A stretch of DNA of 64,000 nt from Cryomorphaceae bacterium (GCA_003331885.1 QOPZ01000002.1:1-64000), one strand, 5' to 3'. Shown: positions 41,108 to 53,282, counted from the stretch's first letter. The notes: a model not told the origin generated them from the letters alone. Program-made: numbers and translations.

Positions 41108-42394
41108 TTAGAAACTAAAAGCTCCCTTTTTTGGATAAAATGCCTTTTTTCCTAATTCTTCTTCAATTCTTAAAAGTTGATTGTATTTAGACATTCTATC
41201 AGATCTAGACAATGATCCTGTTTTAATTTGACCAGCATTTAGAGCGACAGCTAAGTCAGCAATAATATTATCTTCTGTTTCCCCTGATCTATGAGAAATT
41301 ACTGTTGTAAATGAATTGTTTTTTGCAAGGTTAACAGCATTTATTGTTTCAGATAATGTGCCAATTTGATTTACTTTTATTAAAATGGAGTTAGCAGCAC
41401 TTTGATCAATTCCTCTCTGTAATATTTTTGAATTTGTAACAAAAAGATCATCTCCAACTAACTGAACTTTATTGCCAGAAATCTGAGTTAAATATTTCCA
41501 ACCTTCCCAATCATTTTGATCCATACCATCTTCAATTGAAATTATAGGAAATGAGTCAACAAGAGAAGATAAGTATTCAGCTTGTTCTTCAGATGACAGA
41601 ACTCTACCCTTATCACCCTCAAACTTTTTGTAGTCGTATTTATTATTTACATAAAATTCTGAAGCAGCACAGTCAAGAGCAATCATGACATCATCTCCAG
41701 GTGAATATCCTGCAGAAATTATTGAATTTGAAATTGTTTCAAGAGCATCTTCTGTACCATTTAATTTTGGGGCAAAACCTCCTTCATCACCAACTGACGT
41801 AGTAAGACCTCTATCTGAGAGATTTTTTTTAAGGTTATGGAATATTTCTGACCCAATCTTCATAGCTTCAGTAAAACTTGAAGCATTTACTGGTACAATC
41901 ATAAATTCTTGAAAAGCAATTGGAGCATCAGAATGAGAACCACCATTTATAATATTCATCATTGGAACTGGTAAAGTTATTGCAGATTCTCCACCAATAT
42001 ATTTGTAAAGTGACATGCCTTTACTTTTTGAAGCAGCTTGAGCTAAGGCAAGGGAAACGCCCAAGATAGCATTTGCTCCTAAAATACATTTGTTCTCAGT
42101 ACCATCTAATTCAATCATTAAATTATCAAGTTCTTCTTGATTGAAAACTGATTTTCCAATTAAGCTTTCAGCAATTATAGTATTAACATTATTAACTGCC
42201 ATTAAAACACCCTTACCCATGTAGTTTTTTCCACCATCTCTTAATTCAACTGCTTCATTTTCACCAGTTGAAGCACCAGATGGTACAGCAGCTCTCCCAA
42301 CTATTCCATTTTCAGTAATTACATCAACTTCAACGGTGGGATTTCCTCTAGAATCGAAGATTTGTCGAGCTTTAATTTTTTTAATTTTTGTCAT
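41108..42394 (-). CDS. eno: Enolase
   Basis: [65 protein letters not shown]. Confidence 0.98.
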   Translation of the reverse strand: MTKIKKIKARQIFDSRGNPTVEVDVITENGIVGRAAVPSGASTGENEAVELRDGGKNYMGKGVLMAVNNVNTIIAESLIGKSVFNQEELDNLMIELDGTENKCILGANAILGVSLALAQAASKSKGMSLYKYIGGESAITLPVPMMNIINGGSHSDAPIAFQEFMIVPVNASSFTEAMKIGSEIFHNLKKNLSDRGLTTSVGDEGGFAPKLNGTEDALETISNSIISAGYSPGDDVMIALDCAASEFYVNNKYDYKKFEGDKGRVLSSEEQAEYLSSLVDSFPIISIEDGMDQNDWEGWKYLTQISGNKVQLVGDDLFVTNSKILQRGIDQSAANSILIKVNQIGTLSETINAVNLAKNNSFTTVISHRSGETEDNIIADLAVALNAGQIKTGSLSRSDRMSKYNQLLRIEEELGKKAFYPKKGAFSF

Positions 42395-42396
42395 AG

Positions 42397-43503
42397 CTAC
42401 TTATTTATTAACTCAATAAATTCATCAAACAAATATGATGAATCATGTGGACCAGCACTAGCTTCAGGGTGAAATTGAACAGAAAAGCATTTTTTATCCT
42501 TTATTTTTATACCAGCAATTGTTTGATCATTCAAATGCATGTGTGTTATTTCAATATTTTTATTTTTTTCAGTATCAGCTTTATCAATAGCAAAGCCATG
42601 ATTTTGAGATGTAATTTCTCCTTTGCCTGTTTTTAGATTAATTACAGGATGATTTATTCCCCTATGTCCATTATGCATTTTATATGTCTTTATGCCATTT
42701 GCCAATGCAATAACTTGATGACCCAAACATATACCAAAAAGGGGTTTCTTAGACTCTAAAATTTTTTTAGTAAGATTAATTGCATTTAAAAGCGGTTCTG
42801 GATCACCAGGTCCGTTCGATATAAAATAAGCATCTGGATTCCATTTTTTGATATCTTCAAATTTAGAATTGTGAGGGAAAATTTTTAAATATGCATCTCT
42901 CTCTGATAAATTATTTAAAATATTTCTCTTTACACCTAAATCAAGGACTGCAATTCTGTATTTAGCCTTTTCATTTCCAAAATAATAAGGTTTTTCAGTT
43001 GAAACTTTTGAAGCTAATTCCAAACCATTCATCGATGGGGTTTTTAAAAGCTTAGCTTTAATTTTATCAATTGATTTAATAGATTCAGTGGTTATTACAG
43101 CATTCATAGCACCATTATCTCTTATGTAACTAACAAGAGCTCTTGTATCAACATCAGAAATACTAACAATATTATTAGATGATAAAAATTCATATAAAGA
43201 TGTAGATTCTCTGTGTCTCGAGAAATTATAACTAAAATTCTTACAAATTAAACCAGCTATTTTGATAGAGTCTGATTCAACTTCCTTGAAATTTGCTCCG
43301 TAATTACCAATATGAGCATTGGTCATGACCATCAATTGGCCATTATATGAGGGATCTGTAAAGATTTCTTGGTAGCCAGTCATTCCAGTATTAAAGCATA
43401 ATTCTCCATATGCTGTACCATCAAGACCTATAGACTTACCATGAAAAATTGTTCCGTCCTCAAGTAAAACAAAAGCTTTTTTTTTGGATATATATTGACT
43501 CAA
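42397..43503 (-). CDS. carA: Carbamoyl-phosphate synthase small subunit
   Basis: [67 protein letters not shown]; probable TTG start at 43503 (track extends to 43551). Confidence 0.95.
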   Translation of the reverse strand: MSQYISKKKAFVLLEDGTIFHGKSIGLDGTAYGELCFNTGMTGYQEIFTDPSYNGQLMVMTNAHIGNYGANFKEVESDSIKIAGLICKNFSYNFSRHRESTSLYEFLSSNNIVSISDVDTRALVSYIRDNGAMNAVITTESIKSIDKIKAKLLKTPSMNGLELASKVSTEKPYYFGNEKAKYRIAVLDLGVKRNILNNLSERDAYLKIFPHNSKFEDIKKWNPDAYFISNGPGDPEPLLNAINLTKKILESKKPLFGICLGHQVIALANGIKTYKMHNGHRGINHPVINLKTGKGEITSQNHGFAIDKADTEKNKNIEITHMHLNDQTIAGIKIKDKKCFSVQFHPEASAGPHDSSYLFDEFIELINK

Positions 43504-43595
43504 GAGAAAAAAATTATTGACAAAATTATAATAAAAAAAAAAGATAAACACCTAGTTTATCTTTAAAGTTATCAAGAATTAAAAAAAACTTTTTA

Positions 43596-44327
43596 TTATT
43601 CTTTTTTATCGTCTTTAGACTCTGTTTTATCATCAGTATCTGTTCCTTCATCATCACCATCTTCAACAGCAGGTGCCTCCTCAACAGCAGGTGCCTCTTC
43701 AATAACAGGTGCCTCCTCAACAGCAGGTGCCTCTTCAACAGCAGGTGCCTCTTCAACAACAGGTGCCTCTTCAACAGCAGGTGCTTCTTCAGCAGCAGGT
43801 GCCTCTTCAACAGCAGGTGCCTCTTCAACAGCAGGTGCTTCTTCAACAGCAGGTGCTTCTTCAGCAGCAGGTTGAATTGATTGTGATGTTGAAACTATAG
43901 AATTCTCATCTGAAGATTTTTTTCTTCTTCTTCTTCTTTTTCTATCAGGTTTTGAAGTCGAATACAATTCATTATAGTCAACAAGTTCTATTAGGGCCAT
44001 ATCAGCATTGTCCCCTAATCGATTACCTAATTTTATCACTCGGGTGTAACCTCCAGGTCTATCTCCAATCTTTACAGAGATATCTCTAAATAATTCGGTA
44101 ACAGCATTTTTATCTCTTAAATATCTAAAAGCAATTCTCCTGTTATGAGTAGAGTCATTCTTAGATTTAGTTATAATTGGTTCAATAAATAACTTAAGAG
44201 CTTTAGCTTTTGATAAAGTTGTATTAATAGATTTATGTTCAATTAAAGAACATGCCATATTAGCTAGCATATACTTTCTATGTGCTGTTTTTCTTCCTAA
44301 ATGAGGAATTTTTTTACCGTGTCTCAT
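43596..44327 (-). CDS. rplQ: 50S ribosomal protein bL17 with long EEAP-repeat C-terminal extension
   Basis: [45 protein letters not shown]...[31 protein letters not shown], then (EEAPAV)n and an acidic tail. Confidence 0.97.
   Translation of the reverse strand: MRHGKKIPHLGRKTAHRKYMLANMACSLIEHKSINTTLSKAKALKLFIEPIITKSKNDSTHNRRIAFRYLRDKNAVTELFRDISVKIGDRPGGYTRVIKLGNRLGDNADMALIELVDYNELYSTSKPDRKRRRRRKKSSDENSIVSTSQSIQPAAEEAPAVEEAPAVEEAPAVEEAPAAEEAPAVEEAPVVEEAPAVEEAPAVEEAPVIEEAPAVEEAPAVEDGDDEGTDTDDKTESKDDKKE
43665..43874 (-). repeat. Tandem 18-bp repeat (gcaggtgcctcttcaaca) encoding EEAPAV units in rplQ
   Basis: About 11 EEAPxx units read from the translation; same unit as in rpmE2. Confidence 0.92.
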
Positions 44328-44333
44328 TACTAT

Positions 44334-45326
44334 TTATTCCTTATCTAATTTATATTTTGATAAATCCATTCCAAAATTCAATCCTTTAACTAGAACTAAT
44401 TCTTCAAGCTCAGTTAATGATTTCTTTCCAAAATTTCTAAATTTCATCAAATCTGATTTATTAAAAGATACAAGATCACCAAGTGTATCAACTTCTGCAG
44501 CTTTCAAACAATTAAGAGCTCTAACTGAGAGATCCATATCAATCAACCTTGATTTTAATAATTGTCTCATGTGTAAAGACTCTTCATCATAAGTCTCAGT
44601 TTGCGCAATTTCGTCAGCTTCCAAAGTGATTCTTTCATCAGAGAATAGCATAAAATGATGAATTAAAACTTTAGCTCCTTCAGTCAATGCATTTTTTGGA
44701 TCAATTGATCCATCAGTAACTATTTCAAAAACTAACTTTTCATAGTCAGTTTTTTGCTCAACTCTAAAGTCTTCAATCGTATACTTTACATTTTTAATAG
44801 GTGTAAAAACTGAATCCATAAAAATAGTTCCTATTGGAAATCCTACTTTTTTATTTTCTTCAGCAGAAACATATCCTCTTCCTTTATCAATATTAAGTTC
44901 AAAATTTACCTTAACATTTTTTTCCATATTACAAATAACTGTTTCAGGATTTAGAATTTGAAACCCAGAAATAAATTTTTGTAAATCACCAGCTTTTAAT
45001 TGATTTTGAGCATTTAAAGAAACTGAAACAGTTTCATTGTCTACAGATTCAATTTGCCTTTTAAGTCTTACTTGTTTAAGATTTAAAATAATTTCTGTAA
45101 CATCTTCAACAATGCCAGGTAAAGAGGTAAATTCATGCTCTACATTATCAATTTTAATTGATGTAAAAGCAAAACCTTCTAAAGATGAAAGTAATACTCT
45201 TCTTAATGCATTTCCAACGGTCAACCCGTATCCAGGTTCTAAAGGTCTAAATTCAAACTTACCCTCAGATTCTGTTGAATCAATCATTATTACTTTATCT
45301 GGTTTTTGAAATGTAAATGTTGCCAT
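44334..45326 (-). CDS. rpoA: DNA-directed RNA polymerase subunit alpha
   Basis: [35 protein letters not shown]-terminal alpha-CTD. Confidence 0.98.
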   Translation of the reverse strand: MATFTFQKPDKVIMIDSTESEGKFEFRPLEPGYGLTVGNALRRVLLSSLEGFAFTSIKIDNVEHEFTSLPGIVEDVTEIILNLKQVRLKRQIESVDNETVSVSLNAQNQLKAGDLQKFISGFQILNPETVICNMEKNVKVNFELNIDKGRGYVSAEENKKVGFPIGTIFMDSVFTPIKNVKYTIEDFRVEQKTDYEKLVFEIVTDGSIDPKNALTEGAKVLIHHFMLFSDERITLEADEIAQTETYDEESLHMRQLLKSRLIDMDLSVRALNCLKAAEVDTLGDLVSFNKSDLMKFRNFGKKSLTELEELVLVKGLNFGMDLSKYKLDKE

Positions 45327-45339
45327 AATTTTATTATTA

Positions 45340-45945
45340 TTATTTCGAATATAATTCGACGATTAATTGTTCTTTAATATTTTCGGGAATTTGTTCTCTT
45401 TCAGGAAGCACATTGTATGTTCCTTCAAGCTTACTACTATCCCATGAAATCCATTCATATACTGAGTCTTTATTCGAAAGTGATTCTTCGATAACAGATA
45501 ATGATTTGGATTTTTCTCTTACTCCAACTTTTTCACTTATTTTAATTATTCTAGAAGGTATATTACAAACACTCCCATTTACAACGATGTGCTCATGACT
45601 AACTAACTGTCTAGCTGCACTTCTAGTCGGAGCAATACCCATTCTGTAAACTAAATTATCTAATCTTGATTCACAAAGTTGTAATAAAACCTCTCCTGTA
45701 ATACCTTTACTTTTATTAGCCTTTTCAAATAAATTTCTAAATTGTCTTTCAAGAATTCCATATAAATACTTAGCCTTTTGTTTTTCCATCAATTGAATAG
45801 CATATTCTGACTTCTTTTGTCTTCTTTTATTGGGTCCATGTTGACCAGGTGGATAATTCTTTTTATCAAAAGACTTATCAGGTCCAAATAATGGCTCGCC
45901 AAATTTTCTAGATATTTTTGTTTTAGGTCCTGTGTATCTTGCCAT
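45340..45945 (-). CDS. rpsD: 30S ribosomal protein uS4
   Basis: [22 protein letters not shown]4 domain [30 protein letters not shown]. Confidence 0.98.
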   Translation of the reverse strand: MARYTGPKTKISRKFGEPLFGPDKSFDKKNYPPGQHGPNKRRQKKSEYAIQLMEKQKAKYLYGILERQFRNLFEKANKSKGITGEVLLQLCESRLDNLVYRMGIAPTRSAARQLVSHEHIVVNGSVCNIPSRIIKISEKVGVREKSKSLSVIEESLSNKDSVYEWISWDSSKLEGTYNVLPEREQIPENIKEQLIVELYSK

Positions 45946-45956
45946 AATTAAATATT

Positions 45957-46340
45957 TTAAACTCTTCTTCTTTTAGGTGGTCTACAACCATTATGAGGAA
46001 TAGGAGTAACATCGAATATCTCAGTAACTTCAATTCCAGCATTATGAATACTTCTAATTGCTGATTCTCTTCCATTTCCTGGCCCCTTAACATATACTTT
46101 AACTTTTCTTATACCAGAGTCATGGGCAACTTTTACAGCATCTTCAGCAGCAAGTTGTGCAGCATAAGGTGTATTTTTTTTTGATCCTCTAAAGCCCATT
46201 TTTCCAGCTGATGACCACGAAACAACTTCTCCTTTAGTATTTGTAAAGGAAATAATTATGTTGTTGAAGGAAGCATTAATATGAACTTCACCAAAAGATT
46301 CAACAACAACTTTTCTTTTTTTATTTACAACTTTAGCCAT
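45957..46340 (-). CDS. rpsK: 30S ribosomal protein uS11
   Basis: [58 protein letters not shown]. Confidence 0.98.
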   Translation of the reverse strand: MAKVVNKKRKVVVESFGEVHINASFNNIIISFTNTKGEVVSWSSAGKMGFRGSKKNTPYAAQLAAEDAVKVAHDSGIRKVKVYVKGPGNGRESAIRSIHNAGIEVTEIFDVTPIPHNGCRPPKRRRV

Positions 46341-46347
46341 ATTTTAA

Positions 46348-46722
46348 CTATTTAGTTACTTTCTTTTTGTTAGCAACAGTTTTTCTTTTTCCTTTTCTAG
46401 TTCTAGAATTATTTTTAGTTTTTTGCCCTCTTAATGGTAAGCCTAACCTATGCCTTATTCCACGATAAGAACCAATATCCATTAACCTTTTAATATTAAT
46501 TTGATTCTCAGCTCTCAATTCACCTTCAATAACCAATTGTGATACTGCAGATCTAACTTTTGCAGTATCATCATCAGACCACTCTGAAACTTTCTTGTCT
46601 GGACTTACATTAGCGCTATCTAAAATCATTTTAGCTCTGCTGCTACCAATACCATAAATGTAAGTTAATGATACTACACCTCTTTTTTCTTTTGGAATAT
46701 CTATACCTGAAATTCTTGCCAT
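46348..46722 (-). CDS. rpsM: 30S ribosomal protein uS13
   Basis: [58 protein letters not shown]. Confidence 0.98.
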   Translation of the reverse strand: MARISGIDIPKEKRGVVSLTYIYGIGSSRAKMILDSANVSPDKKVSEWSDDDTAKVRSAVSQLVIEGELRAENQINIKRLMDIGSYRGIRHRLGLPLRGQKTKNNSRTRKGKRKTVANKKKVTK

Positions 46723-46724
46723 AA

Positions 46725-46841
46725 TTAACCTTGTCTTTGTTTAAATCTTGGATTTTTCTTGTTTATAACATAAAGTCTTCCTTTTCTTCTAACAATTTTA
46801 CACTCTGGACTTCTTTTTTTAACTGACGCTCTAACTTTCAT
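46725..46841 (-). CDS. rpmJ: 50S ribosomal protein bL36
   Basis: Manual translation [38 protein letters not shown]; below the ORF-track cutoff. Confidence 0.97.
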   Translation of the reverse strand: MKVRASVKKRSPECKIVRRKGRLYVINKKNPRFKQRQG

Positions 46842-46844
46842 AAT

Positions 46845-47060
46845 TTAATGTCTAAATGTTATTCGTGCTTTACTTAAATCATATGGACTCATTTGTAACT
46901 TTACTTTATCTCCTGGTAAAAGTTTAATATAATGCATCCTCATTTTACCAGAAATATGGGCTGTAACAACATGACCATTATTTAGTTCTACCCTAAACAT
47001 AGCATTTGAAAGTGCTTCAACTATTACCCCATCCTGTTCTATTGCCTCTTGTTTTGCCAT
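46845..47060 (-). CDS. infA: Translation initiation factor IF-1
   Basis: [53 protein letters not shown]. Confidence 0.98.
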   Translation of the reverse strand: MAKQEAIEQDGVIVEALSNAMFRVELNNGHVVTAHISGKMRMHYIKLLPGDKVKLQMSPYDLSKARITFRH

Positions 47061-48398
47061 TTATGCTACCCTTCTAGTTTTACCTGTTTTCATCAATCCA
47101 TCATAATGTCTATTTAATAAATAAGCATTAATTTGTTGAATTGTGTCTATTGCTACACCAACCATTATTAAAAGTGATGTACCACCATAAAATAATGCCC
47201 AACCCTGTTGAATATTCATTAATGCAACAATAACAGCCGGTAAGACTGAAATTGCGGCAAGAAAAATTGAACCGGGAAAAGTAATTAAGGACATTATTTT
47301 GTCAAGAAAGTCTGCAGTTTCACCACCAGGTTTAATTCCAGGTATAAAACCACCACTTCTTTTTAAATCATCAGCCATCTTATTCGTTGGAACAGTTATA
47401 GCTGTATAAAAATATGTGAAAAGGATTATTAATAATCCAAATAAAATATTGTAAGCAAGTCCAAACATATTTGAAAATGCTGTTTGCATCCATTGACCGA
47501 ATGAACCACCAATTATTTGACCAAGATATGCTGGTGCAAACATTATTGCCTGAGCAAATATTATAGGCATAACTCCTGATGCATTCAATCTTAATGGTAT
47601 GTATTGTCTTTTTGAATAAACTCCACTAGGACCTGAACCAGCAACCGACCTTCTTGCATATTGAACTGGAATTTGTCTGACAGCAAGAACTAAAAGAATA
47701 CATAATGCTATAACGATTATCCATATTACAAATTCAATAGCTACCATAATTAAACCACCAGATCCTGAAAGTTGTGAAATAACTTCTTGTGTAAATGATA
47801 ATGGTAATGAAGCTATAATACCAACTGTAATCAATAAAGAAATTCCATTTCCTATTCCTCTATCTGTAATCTTTTCACCCAACCACATGGCAAATACACA
47901 ACCTGTAACTAAAATAATAACAGAGGGTATTAGGAATGAGGGACCTTTACCTAATATAAATGCTGTATCTGGAACACCAAGTGCACCTAAACCATAAATG
48001 TATGCAGGTGCTTGAACTACACAAATGGCTATAGTCAACCATCTAGTGATTTGAGTAATTTTTTTTCTTCCACTTTCACCTTCCTTTTGAAGCTTTTGTA
48101 AATAAGGTAATGCAACACCCATTAATTGAACTACAATTGATGCAGATATGTAGGGCATTATCCCAAGTGCAAAAACTGATGCATTAGCAAATGCACCTCC
48201 TGTAAAAGCATTTAACAAACCAAGTAAGCCACCATCACCTGCAATCTGAGCATTTGCAATAATATTATAATCAACACCAGGAAGAACTACCTGAGCACCT
48301 AAACGATAGACAGCTAAAAATAAAAGAGTAATAAGAATTCTATTTCTTAACTCCTCAATAGTCCAAATATTTTTTAATGTTTCTATAAATTTTAACAT
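47061..48398 (-). CDS. secY: Preprotein translocase subunit SecY
   Basis: IWTIEELRNRILITLLFLAVYRLGAQVVLPG; GIMPYISASIVVQLM; TDRGIGNGISLLI. Confidence 0.98.
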   Translation of the reverse strand: MLKFIETLKNIWTIEELRNRILITLLFLAVYRLGAQVVLPGVDYNIIANAQIAGDGGLLGLLNAFTGGAFANASVFALGIMPYISASIVVQLMGVALPYLQKLQKEGESGRKKITQITRWLTIAICVVQAPAYIYGLGALGVPDTAFILGKGPSFLIPSVIILVTGCVFAMWLGEKITDRGIGNGISLLITVGIIASLPLSFTQEVISQLSGSGGLIMVAIEFVIWIIVIALCILLVLAVRQIPVQYARRSVAGSGPSGVYSKRQYIPLRLNASGVMPIIFAQAIMFAPAYLGQIIGGSFGQWMQTAFSNMFGLAYNILFGLLIILFTYFYTAITVPTNKMADDLKRSGGFIPGIKPGGETADFLDKIMSLITFPGSIFLAAISVLPAVIVALMNIQQGWALFYGGTSLLIMVGVAIDTIQQINAYLLNRHYDGLMKTGKTRRVA

Positions 48399-48863
48399 TT
48401 AAACAATTTTAATTTCACCACCAGCTTTTTCAATCATTTTTTTAGCCGACTCAGAAAAACTATGAGCTTCAACTTTAACTGCAGATTTTAGTTCTCCTCT
48501 TCCTAAAATTTTAACAAGATCTTTCTTTTTAACAAATCCATTATTAATTAATGTTTCAATATCAATAGTTTTTTTCTTTACTTTTTTATTATCAATCAAT
48601 AATTGTATTGAGTCAAGATTTACAGGTTTGTATTCTACTCTATTAATATTTGTAAAACCAAATTTTGGTATTCTTCTTTGCAATGGCATTTGACCACCTT
48701 CGAATCCAAGTTTTTTTGAATATCCTGACCTGGATTTAGCACCATTATGTCCTCTTGTTGATGTACCTCCTTTTCCTGAGCCTTGACCCCTGCCAATTCT
48801 CTTCTTTTTACTTGTAACCGATCCCTTTTGGGGGCTTAAATTTGATAAATCCATTTTATTCAA
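48399..48863 (-). CDS. rplO: 50S ribosomal protein uL15
   Basis: MDLSNLSPQKGSVTSKKKRIGRGQGSGKGGTSTRGHNGAKSRSG. Confidence 0.97.
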   Translation of the reverse strand: MNKMDLSNLSPQKGSVTSKKKRIGRGQGSGKGGTSTRGHNGAKSRSGYSKKLGFEGGQMPLQRRIPKFGFTNINRVEYKPVNLDSIQLLIDNKKVKKKTIDIETLINNGFVKKKDLVKILGRGELKSAVKVEAHSFSESAKKMIEKAGGEIKIV

Positions 48864-49044
48864 TAACTGTAATTAAATGACTGACTTTTGCTATCATTCC
48901 TTCAATTGAAGGAGTTTTCTTATGCTCAACAATATGACCAATTTTTCTTAAACCAAGGGCTTCAAGAGTTTTCTTTTGATCTTTTGGCCTTCTAATTTTA
49001 CTTCTAATTTGTTTAATTTTAATTGTACTCATAATATTAACCAT
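48856..49044 (-). CDS. rpmD: 50S ribosomal protein uL30
   Basis: [51 protein letters not shown]; true start may be the internal MSTIKIK. Confidence 0.95.
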   Translation of the reverse strand: MVNIMSTIKIKQIRSKIRRPKDQKKTLEALGLRKIGHIVEHKKTPSIEGMIAKVSHLITVIE

Positions 49045-49555
49045 TAAATACTTTATCTAAAGAGATTCCTCTTTCTTGCGCAACTTTATTAGCATCTCTT
49101 AATTTAAAAAGAGCATCAAATGTAGCTTTAACAACATTGTGAGGATTAGAAGACCCTTGTGATTTTGACAAAACGTCTTGTACTCCTACTGCTTCTAAAA
49201 CAGCTCTAACTGCACCACCAGCAATAACACCAGTACCCTGAGATGCAGGTTGAATATACACTCTTGCACCACCATGCTTACCTTTTTGTTCATGAGGAAT
49301 TGTTGAATTAAAAAGAGGGATTTTAACTAAATTCTTTTTTGCATCTTCAACTGCCTTTGATATAGCTATTGATACCTCCTTAGCTTTACCTAAACCATGA
49401 CCAACTACACCTTCCTCATTACCAACAATTACAATTGCTGAAAAACCAAATGCACGTCCACCTTTTGTAACTTTTGTTACCCTTTGAATACTTACTAATC
49501 TATCTTTTAGATCTAGTCCTCCAGGCTTAACAAATTCCATATTTTTTTTCTTCAT
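49037..49555 (-). CDS. rpsE: 30S ribosomal protein uS5
   Basis: [46 protein letters not shown]. Confidence 0.98.
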   Translation of the reverse strand: MKKKNMEFVKPGGLDLKDRLVSIQRVTKVTKGGRAFGFSAIVIVGNEEGVVGHGLGKAKEVSIAISKAVEDAKKNLVKIPLFNSTIPHEQKGKHGGARVYIQPASQGTGVIAGGAVRAVLEAVGVQDVLSKSQGSSNPHNVVKATFDALFKLRDANKVAQERGISLDKVFNG

Positions 49556-49560
49556 ACTAA

Positions 49561-49917
49561 TTAAAAATTTAATCCAGCTTCTCTAGCACCTTCAGCTAAA
49601 GATTTTACTCTACCATGATATAAATATCCATTTCTATCAAAGGATATTTTTTTAATACCAGCCTTAAGAGCTTTCTTTCCTATTGAATCACCAACAATTT
49701 TAGAAATTTCTGTTTTATTTGTTGTTTTTAATTTTAAATCCTTATCAGTTGATGATGCTGCAACAATTGTGTTAGCACTTACATCATCAATGATTTGAGC
49801 ATAAATTTCTTTATTACTTCTAAAAACAGTTAATCTTGGTTTATCCTTAGTTCCAAAAACTATTTTTCTAATTCTCTTTTTAATTTTATTTCTCTTTAAT
49901 GTTGTTTTCTTAGTCAT
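49561..49917 (-). CDS. rplR: 50S ribosomal protein uL18
   Basis: [31 protein letters not shown]...[24 protein letters not shown]. Confidence 0.97.
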   Translation of the reverse strand: MTKKTTLKRNKIKKRIRKIVFGTKDKPRLTVFRSNKEIYAQIIDDVSANTIVAASSTDKDLKLKTTNKTEISKIVGDSIGKKALKAGIKKISFDRNGYLYHGRVKSLAEGAREAGLNF

Positions 49918-49927
49918 TTTAGTTTTA

Positions 49928-50470
49928 TTATGCAGATTTACCTGCTTTTCTTCTTATTTGTTCACCAACATATCTTACTCCTTTACCTTTATATGGCTCA
50001 GGCTTTCTGAATGATCTAATTTTTGCAGCAACCATGCCTACTAATTGTTTATCATGAGAAGTAAGTTTTATAATTGGATTAGCCCCTTTTTCACTAATAG
50101 TTTGGACTTTTACTTCATCAGCTAACTTAATAACAATGTTGTGAGAAAAACCTAAGGCTATTTGTAAATTCTGACCTGAGTTAGAGGCTCTGTAACCAAC
50201 ACCAACTAATTCTAAGTCTATGGCATATCCTTCACTAACACCTGTAATCATATTTGCAAATAACGACCTATACAATCCATGCTTAGATTTATGTTCATTA
50301 TTATTCTTTTCTCTTGAAACTAAAAGTTGATTTTCTTTCTTTTCAACGGAGATAGTATCGTAAGTTTGAGTCAAAGAACCTAATTTTCCAGATATTATAA
50401 CATCTTTAGGATTAATTTGAACATTAACACCTTCAGGAATCAAAATTGGACTGTTACCTACTCTAGACAT
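49928..50470 (-). CDS. rplF: 50S ribosomal protein uL6
   Basis: [42 protein letters not shown]. Confidence 0.98.
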   Translation of the reverse strand: MSRVGNSPILIPEGVNVQINPKDVIISGKLGSLTQTYDTISVEKKENQLLVSREKNNNEHKSKHGLYRSLFANMITGVSEGYAIDLELVGVGYRASNSGQNLQIALGFSHNIVIKLADEVKVQTISEKGANPIIKLTSHDKQLVGMVAAKIRSFRKPEPYKGKGVRYVGEQIRRKAGKSA

Positions 50471-50479
50471 AATTATTAA

Positions 50480-50878
50480 TTAATAAACATTACAAATTAT
50501 TTCACCACCAAGGTTTTCACTTTTAGCTTTTTTTCCAGTCATCAAACCTTTAGATGTGGAAACTATACTTATACCTAATCCATTCAATACTCTAGGAATA
50601 GTCTTACTATTGGAATATTTTCTTAATCCAGGCTTACTAACTCTTTGAAGATTTTTAATGACAGGCTCACTAGTAATCTTGTCATATTTTAATGCAATTT
50701 TGATAATACCTTGCAGATTATCATCAATAATTTTATAATTAAGAATAAAACCTTGGTCTACCAATATTTTAGTAATTTCTTTCTTGATATTTGAACTAGG
50801 AATTTCAACAGTTTTTAAACCTGCTTGATTTGCATTTCTAATTCTAGTTAAATAATCTGCTACTGGATCTGTATTCAT
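50480..50878 (-). CDS. rpsH: 30S ribosomal protein uS8
   Basis: DPVADYLTRIRNANQAGLKTVEIPSSNIKKEITKIL; GISIVSTSKGLMTGKKA. Confidence 0.98.
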   Translation of the reverse strand: MNTDPVADYLTRIRNANQAGLKTVEIPSSNIKKEITKILVDQGFILNYKIIDDNLQGIIKIALKYDKITSEPVIKNLQRVSKPGLRKYSNSKTIPRVLNGLGISIVSTSKGLMTGKKAKSENLGGEIICNVY

Positions 50879-50892
50879 TTCTTATTTTTTTA

Positions 50893-51162
50893 CTACCAAC
50901 TTGCTTTTCTTACTCCTGGAATTAAACCTTTATTGGCCATTTCCCTAAACATTACTCTCGAAATTCCAAATTGTCTCATATAGCCCTTTGGTCTTCCTGT
51001 AATTTTACATCTGTTATGTGCTCTAACAGGTGATGAGTTTTTTGGCAGTTTTTGTAAACCAACATAATCACCAGCAGCTTTCAAAGCTTTCCTTTTATCT
51101 GCGTACTTTGCACACATTTTTGCTCTTTTTACTTCACGAGCTTTCATTGATTCTTTTGCCAT
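50893..51162 (-). CDS. rpsN: 30S ribosomal protein uS14
   Basis: [15 protein letters not shown]...[38 protein letters not shown]. Confidence 0.98.
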   Translation of the reverse strand: MAKESMKAREVKRAKMCAKYADKRKALKAAGDYVGLQKLPKNSSPVRAHNRCKITGRPKGYMRQFGISRVMFREMANKGLIPGVRKASW

Positions 51163-51165
51163 ATA

Positions 51166-51717
51166 CTAATTCTTTTTAAATGGTAATCCCAATTCTTTTA
51201 ATAAACTTTTTGCTAAACTATCATCATTTGTTGATGTAACAAACGTGATATCCATTCCTGAAATATTATTTATTTTATCAATATCAATTTCTGGAAAAAT
51301 TATTTGCTCAGTAACTCCTAAAGTGTAGTTACCTCTGCCATCAAAGCCAGAGTTTTTAATCCCTTGGAATTCTCTAACTCTTGGCAAAGCTGCTGTTATT
51401 AGTCTATCTAAAAACTCATACATTATATTTCCTCTTAAAGTTACTTTAGCTCCAATAGGCATACCTTTTCTAAGTTTAAAAGTTGCAACATCTTTCTTAG
51501 ATTTTGTTGCAATAGCTTTTTGACCAGAAATTGATGTTAATTCTTCAACAGCATATTCAATAAGTTTTTTGTCAGAAACAGCTCCTCCCACACCTCTACT
51601 TATAACAATCTTTTTTAGCTTAGGAACCTCCATAATGTTCTTTAAACCATGAGCTTCTTTAATAGCATTAGTTGCATTTTCCTTATAATCTTTCTTTAAT
51701 CTAGGTATGTAAGACAT
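51166..51717 (-). CDS. rplE: 50S ribosomal protein uL5
   Basis: [66 protein letters not shown]. Confidence 0.98.
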   Translation of the reverse strand: MSYIPRLKKDYKENATNAIKEAHGLKNIMEVPKLKKIVISRGVGGAVSDKKLIEYAVEELTSISGQKAIATKSKKDVATFKLRKGMPIGAKVTLRGNIMYEFLDRLITAALPRVREFQGIKNSGFDGRGNYTLGVTEQIIFPEIDIDKINNISGMDITFVTSTNDDSLAKSLLKELGLPFKKN

Positions 51718-51719
51718 AA

Positions 51720-52022
51720 TTATATAATTTCTTTAGTTTTAATTGCAACTCTTACTTTTTTGCCATCTTCAACTTTATAAGTAACTCTAGTTGATTTACC
51801 ATCTTTAGTTACAAAAGATAAATTTGAAACATGGATCGGTGCTTCTTTTTCTACAATACCACCTTTAGGGTTATTAGCATTAGGCTTATTATGCTTTTTA
51901 ACCATATTCATACCTTCAACTAAAGCCTTATTTTTTGATCTAAAAATTTTTATAATCTTACCCGATGAACCCTTTTGGTCTCCGGCAATTATTTTTACGT
52001 TATCTCCAATTTTAAATTTCAT
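51720..52022 (-). CDS. rplX: 50S ribosomal protein uL24
   Basis: [46 protein letters not shown]. Confidence 0.97.
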   Translation of the reverse strand: MKFKIGDNVKIIAGDQKGSSGKIIKIFRSKNKALVEGMNMVKKHNKPNANNPKGGIVEKEAPIHVSNLSFVTKDGKSTRVTYKVEDGKKVRVAIKTKEII

Positions 52023-52024
52023 AA

Positions 52025-52393
52025 TTATAAAACTTCAGGTGCTAATGATACAATTTTCATAAAATTTTTATCTCTAAGCTCTCTAGCAACAGGCCCAAAA
52101 ACTCTAGTTCCTCTCATCTCACCCGCTGCATCTAATAAAACACATGCATTATCATCAAATCTAATGTAAGAACCATCCTTTCTCCTTACTTCTTTTTGAG
52201 TTCTTACAACAACAGCCGTTGAAACTTGTCCTTTTTTAACAGTACCATTTGGAGTTGCTTGTTTAATTGTTACAACAATCTTATCTCCTAATGAAGCATA
52301 CCTTTTTTTTGTTCCACCAAGAACTCTAATGGTCAAAACTTGTTTTGCTCCTGTGTTGTCTGCGACTAATAATCTACTTTCTTGCTGTAACAT
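52025..52393 (-). CDS. rplN: 50S ribosomal protein uL14
   Basis: [44 protein letters not shown]. Confidence 0.98.
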   Translation of the reverse strand: MLQQESRLLVADNTGAKQVLTIRVLGGTKKRYASLGDKIVVTIKQATPNGTVKKGQVSTAVVVRTQKEVRRKDGSYIRFDDNACVLLDAAGEMRGTRVFGPVARELRDKNFMKIVSLAPEVL

Positions 52394-52396
52394 ATA

Positions 52397-52654
52397 TTAT
52401 TTAGCTTTTTCAATTATTTCAACCAATCTCCATCTTTTATTTTTACTAATTGGCTTAGTTTCCATGATTTTTACAACATCACCTTCTCCACATTCATTTT
52501 TTTCATCATGAACTTGATATTTTTTTGTTTTTAAAACGAACTTCCCATACATTGGATGTTTAACTTTACCAACTTCAGAAACAACTATAGATTTTTGCAT
52601 TTTATTACTAGTAACTATGCCAATTCTTTCTTTTCTTAAATTTCTCTTTTCCAT
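52397..52654 (-). CDS. rpsQ: 30S ribosomal protein uS17
   Basis: [58 protein letters not shown]. Confidence 0.97.
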   Translation of the reverse strand: MEKRNLRKERIGIVTSNKMQKSIVVSEVGKVKHPMYGKFVLKTKKYQVHDEKNECGEGDVVKIMETKPISKNKRWRLVEIIEKAK

Positions 52655-52656
52655 AA

Positions 52657-52851
52657 TTATTTATTAGTTCTTTTAAAAACTTCTGTTTTTAATCTAGCTA
52701 TCGTTCTTCTTAAATTTCTGATCTGAAGAGGATTCTCAATAGGTGAAACTACATGAGTAAGTTTTATATCATGTAAGCTCTTTTTTAAAGCATCAAGCTT
52801 ATCATTAAGCTCATCATCAGATAATATTATAATTTCTTTTTGTTTCATCAT
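52657..52851 (-). CDS. rpmC: 50S ribosomal protein uL29
   Basis: [45 protein letters not shown]. Confidence 0.96.
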   Translation of the reverse strand: MMKQKEIIILSDDELNDKLDALKKSLHDIKLTHVVSPIENPLQIRNLRRTIARLKTEVFKRTNK

Positions 52852-53274
52852 TTATACAAGTTCATAATCATTAGCAATAATAAACTTAGTTTTTACAGGT
52901 AATTTTTGAGCAGCTAATCTTAAAGCTTCTTTAGCAGTATCTATATCAACACCAGCAACTTCAAACATAATTCTACCGGGCTTAACAACAGCAACAAAAT
53001 ACTCTGGAGCACCTTTACCTTTACCCATTCTAACCTCAAGTGGCTTCTTAGTTATAGGTTTATCTGGAAAAATTTTAATCCAAAGCTGACCTTCTCTTTT
53101 CATATATCTAGTTGCAGCAATCCTTGCAGCTTCAATCTGTCTGGATGTAATAAACTTAGACTGAAGAGATTTGATACCAAACATACCATTGGATAATCTG
53201 TGACCTCTTTGAGAGACACCCTTCATCCTGCCTTTTTGCATTTTTCTAAATTTCTGTCTTTTTGGTGATAACAT
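52852..53274 (-). CDS. rplP: 50S ribosomal protein uL16
   Basis: [49 protein letters not shown]. Confidence 0.98.
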   Translation of the reverse strand: MLSPKRQKFRKMQKGRMKGVSQRGHRLSNGMFGIKSLQSKFITSRQIEAARIAATRYMKREGQLWIKIFPDKPITKKPLEVRMGKGKGAPEYFVAVVKPGRIMFEVAGVDIDTAKEALRLAAQKLPVKTKFIIANDYELV

Positions 53275-53282
53275 ATCTTAAT

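Noticed and set aside
43526-43846. Minus-strand ORF of repeated HLLLKR units
   Set aside because: Alternate frame of the rplQ repeat array, created by the stop-free 18-bp unit.
43665-43874. Short tandem repeats considered as a CRISPR array
   Set aside because: Units are contiguous 18-bp coding repeats with no spacers; no cas genes nearby.
43709-43900. Plus-strand ORF (PLQQQV)n
   Set aside because: Antisense reading of the rplQ repeat; no independent support.
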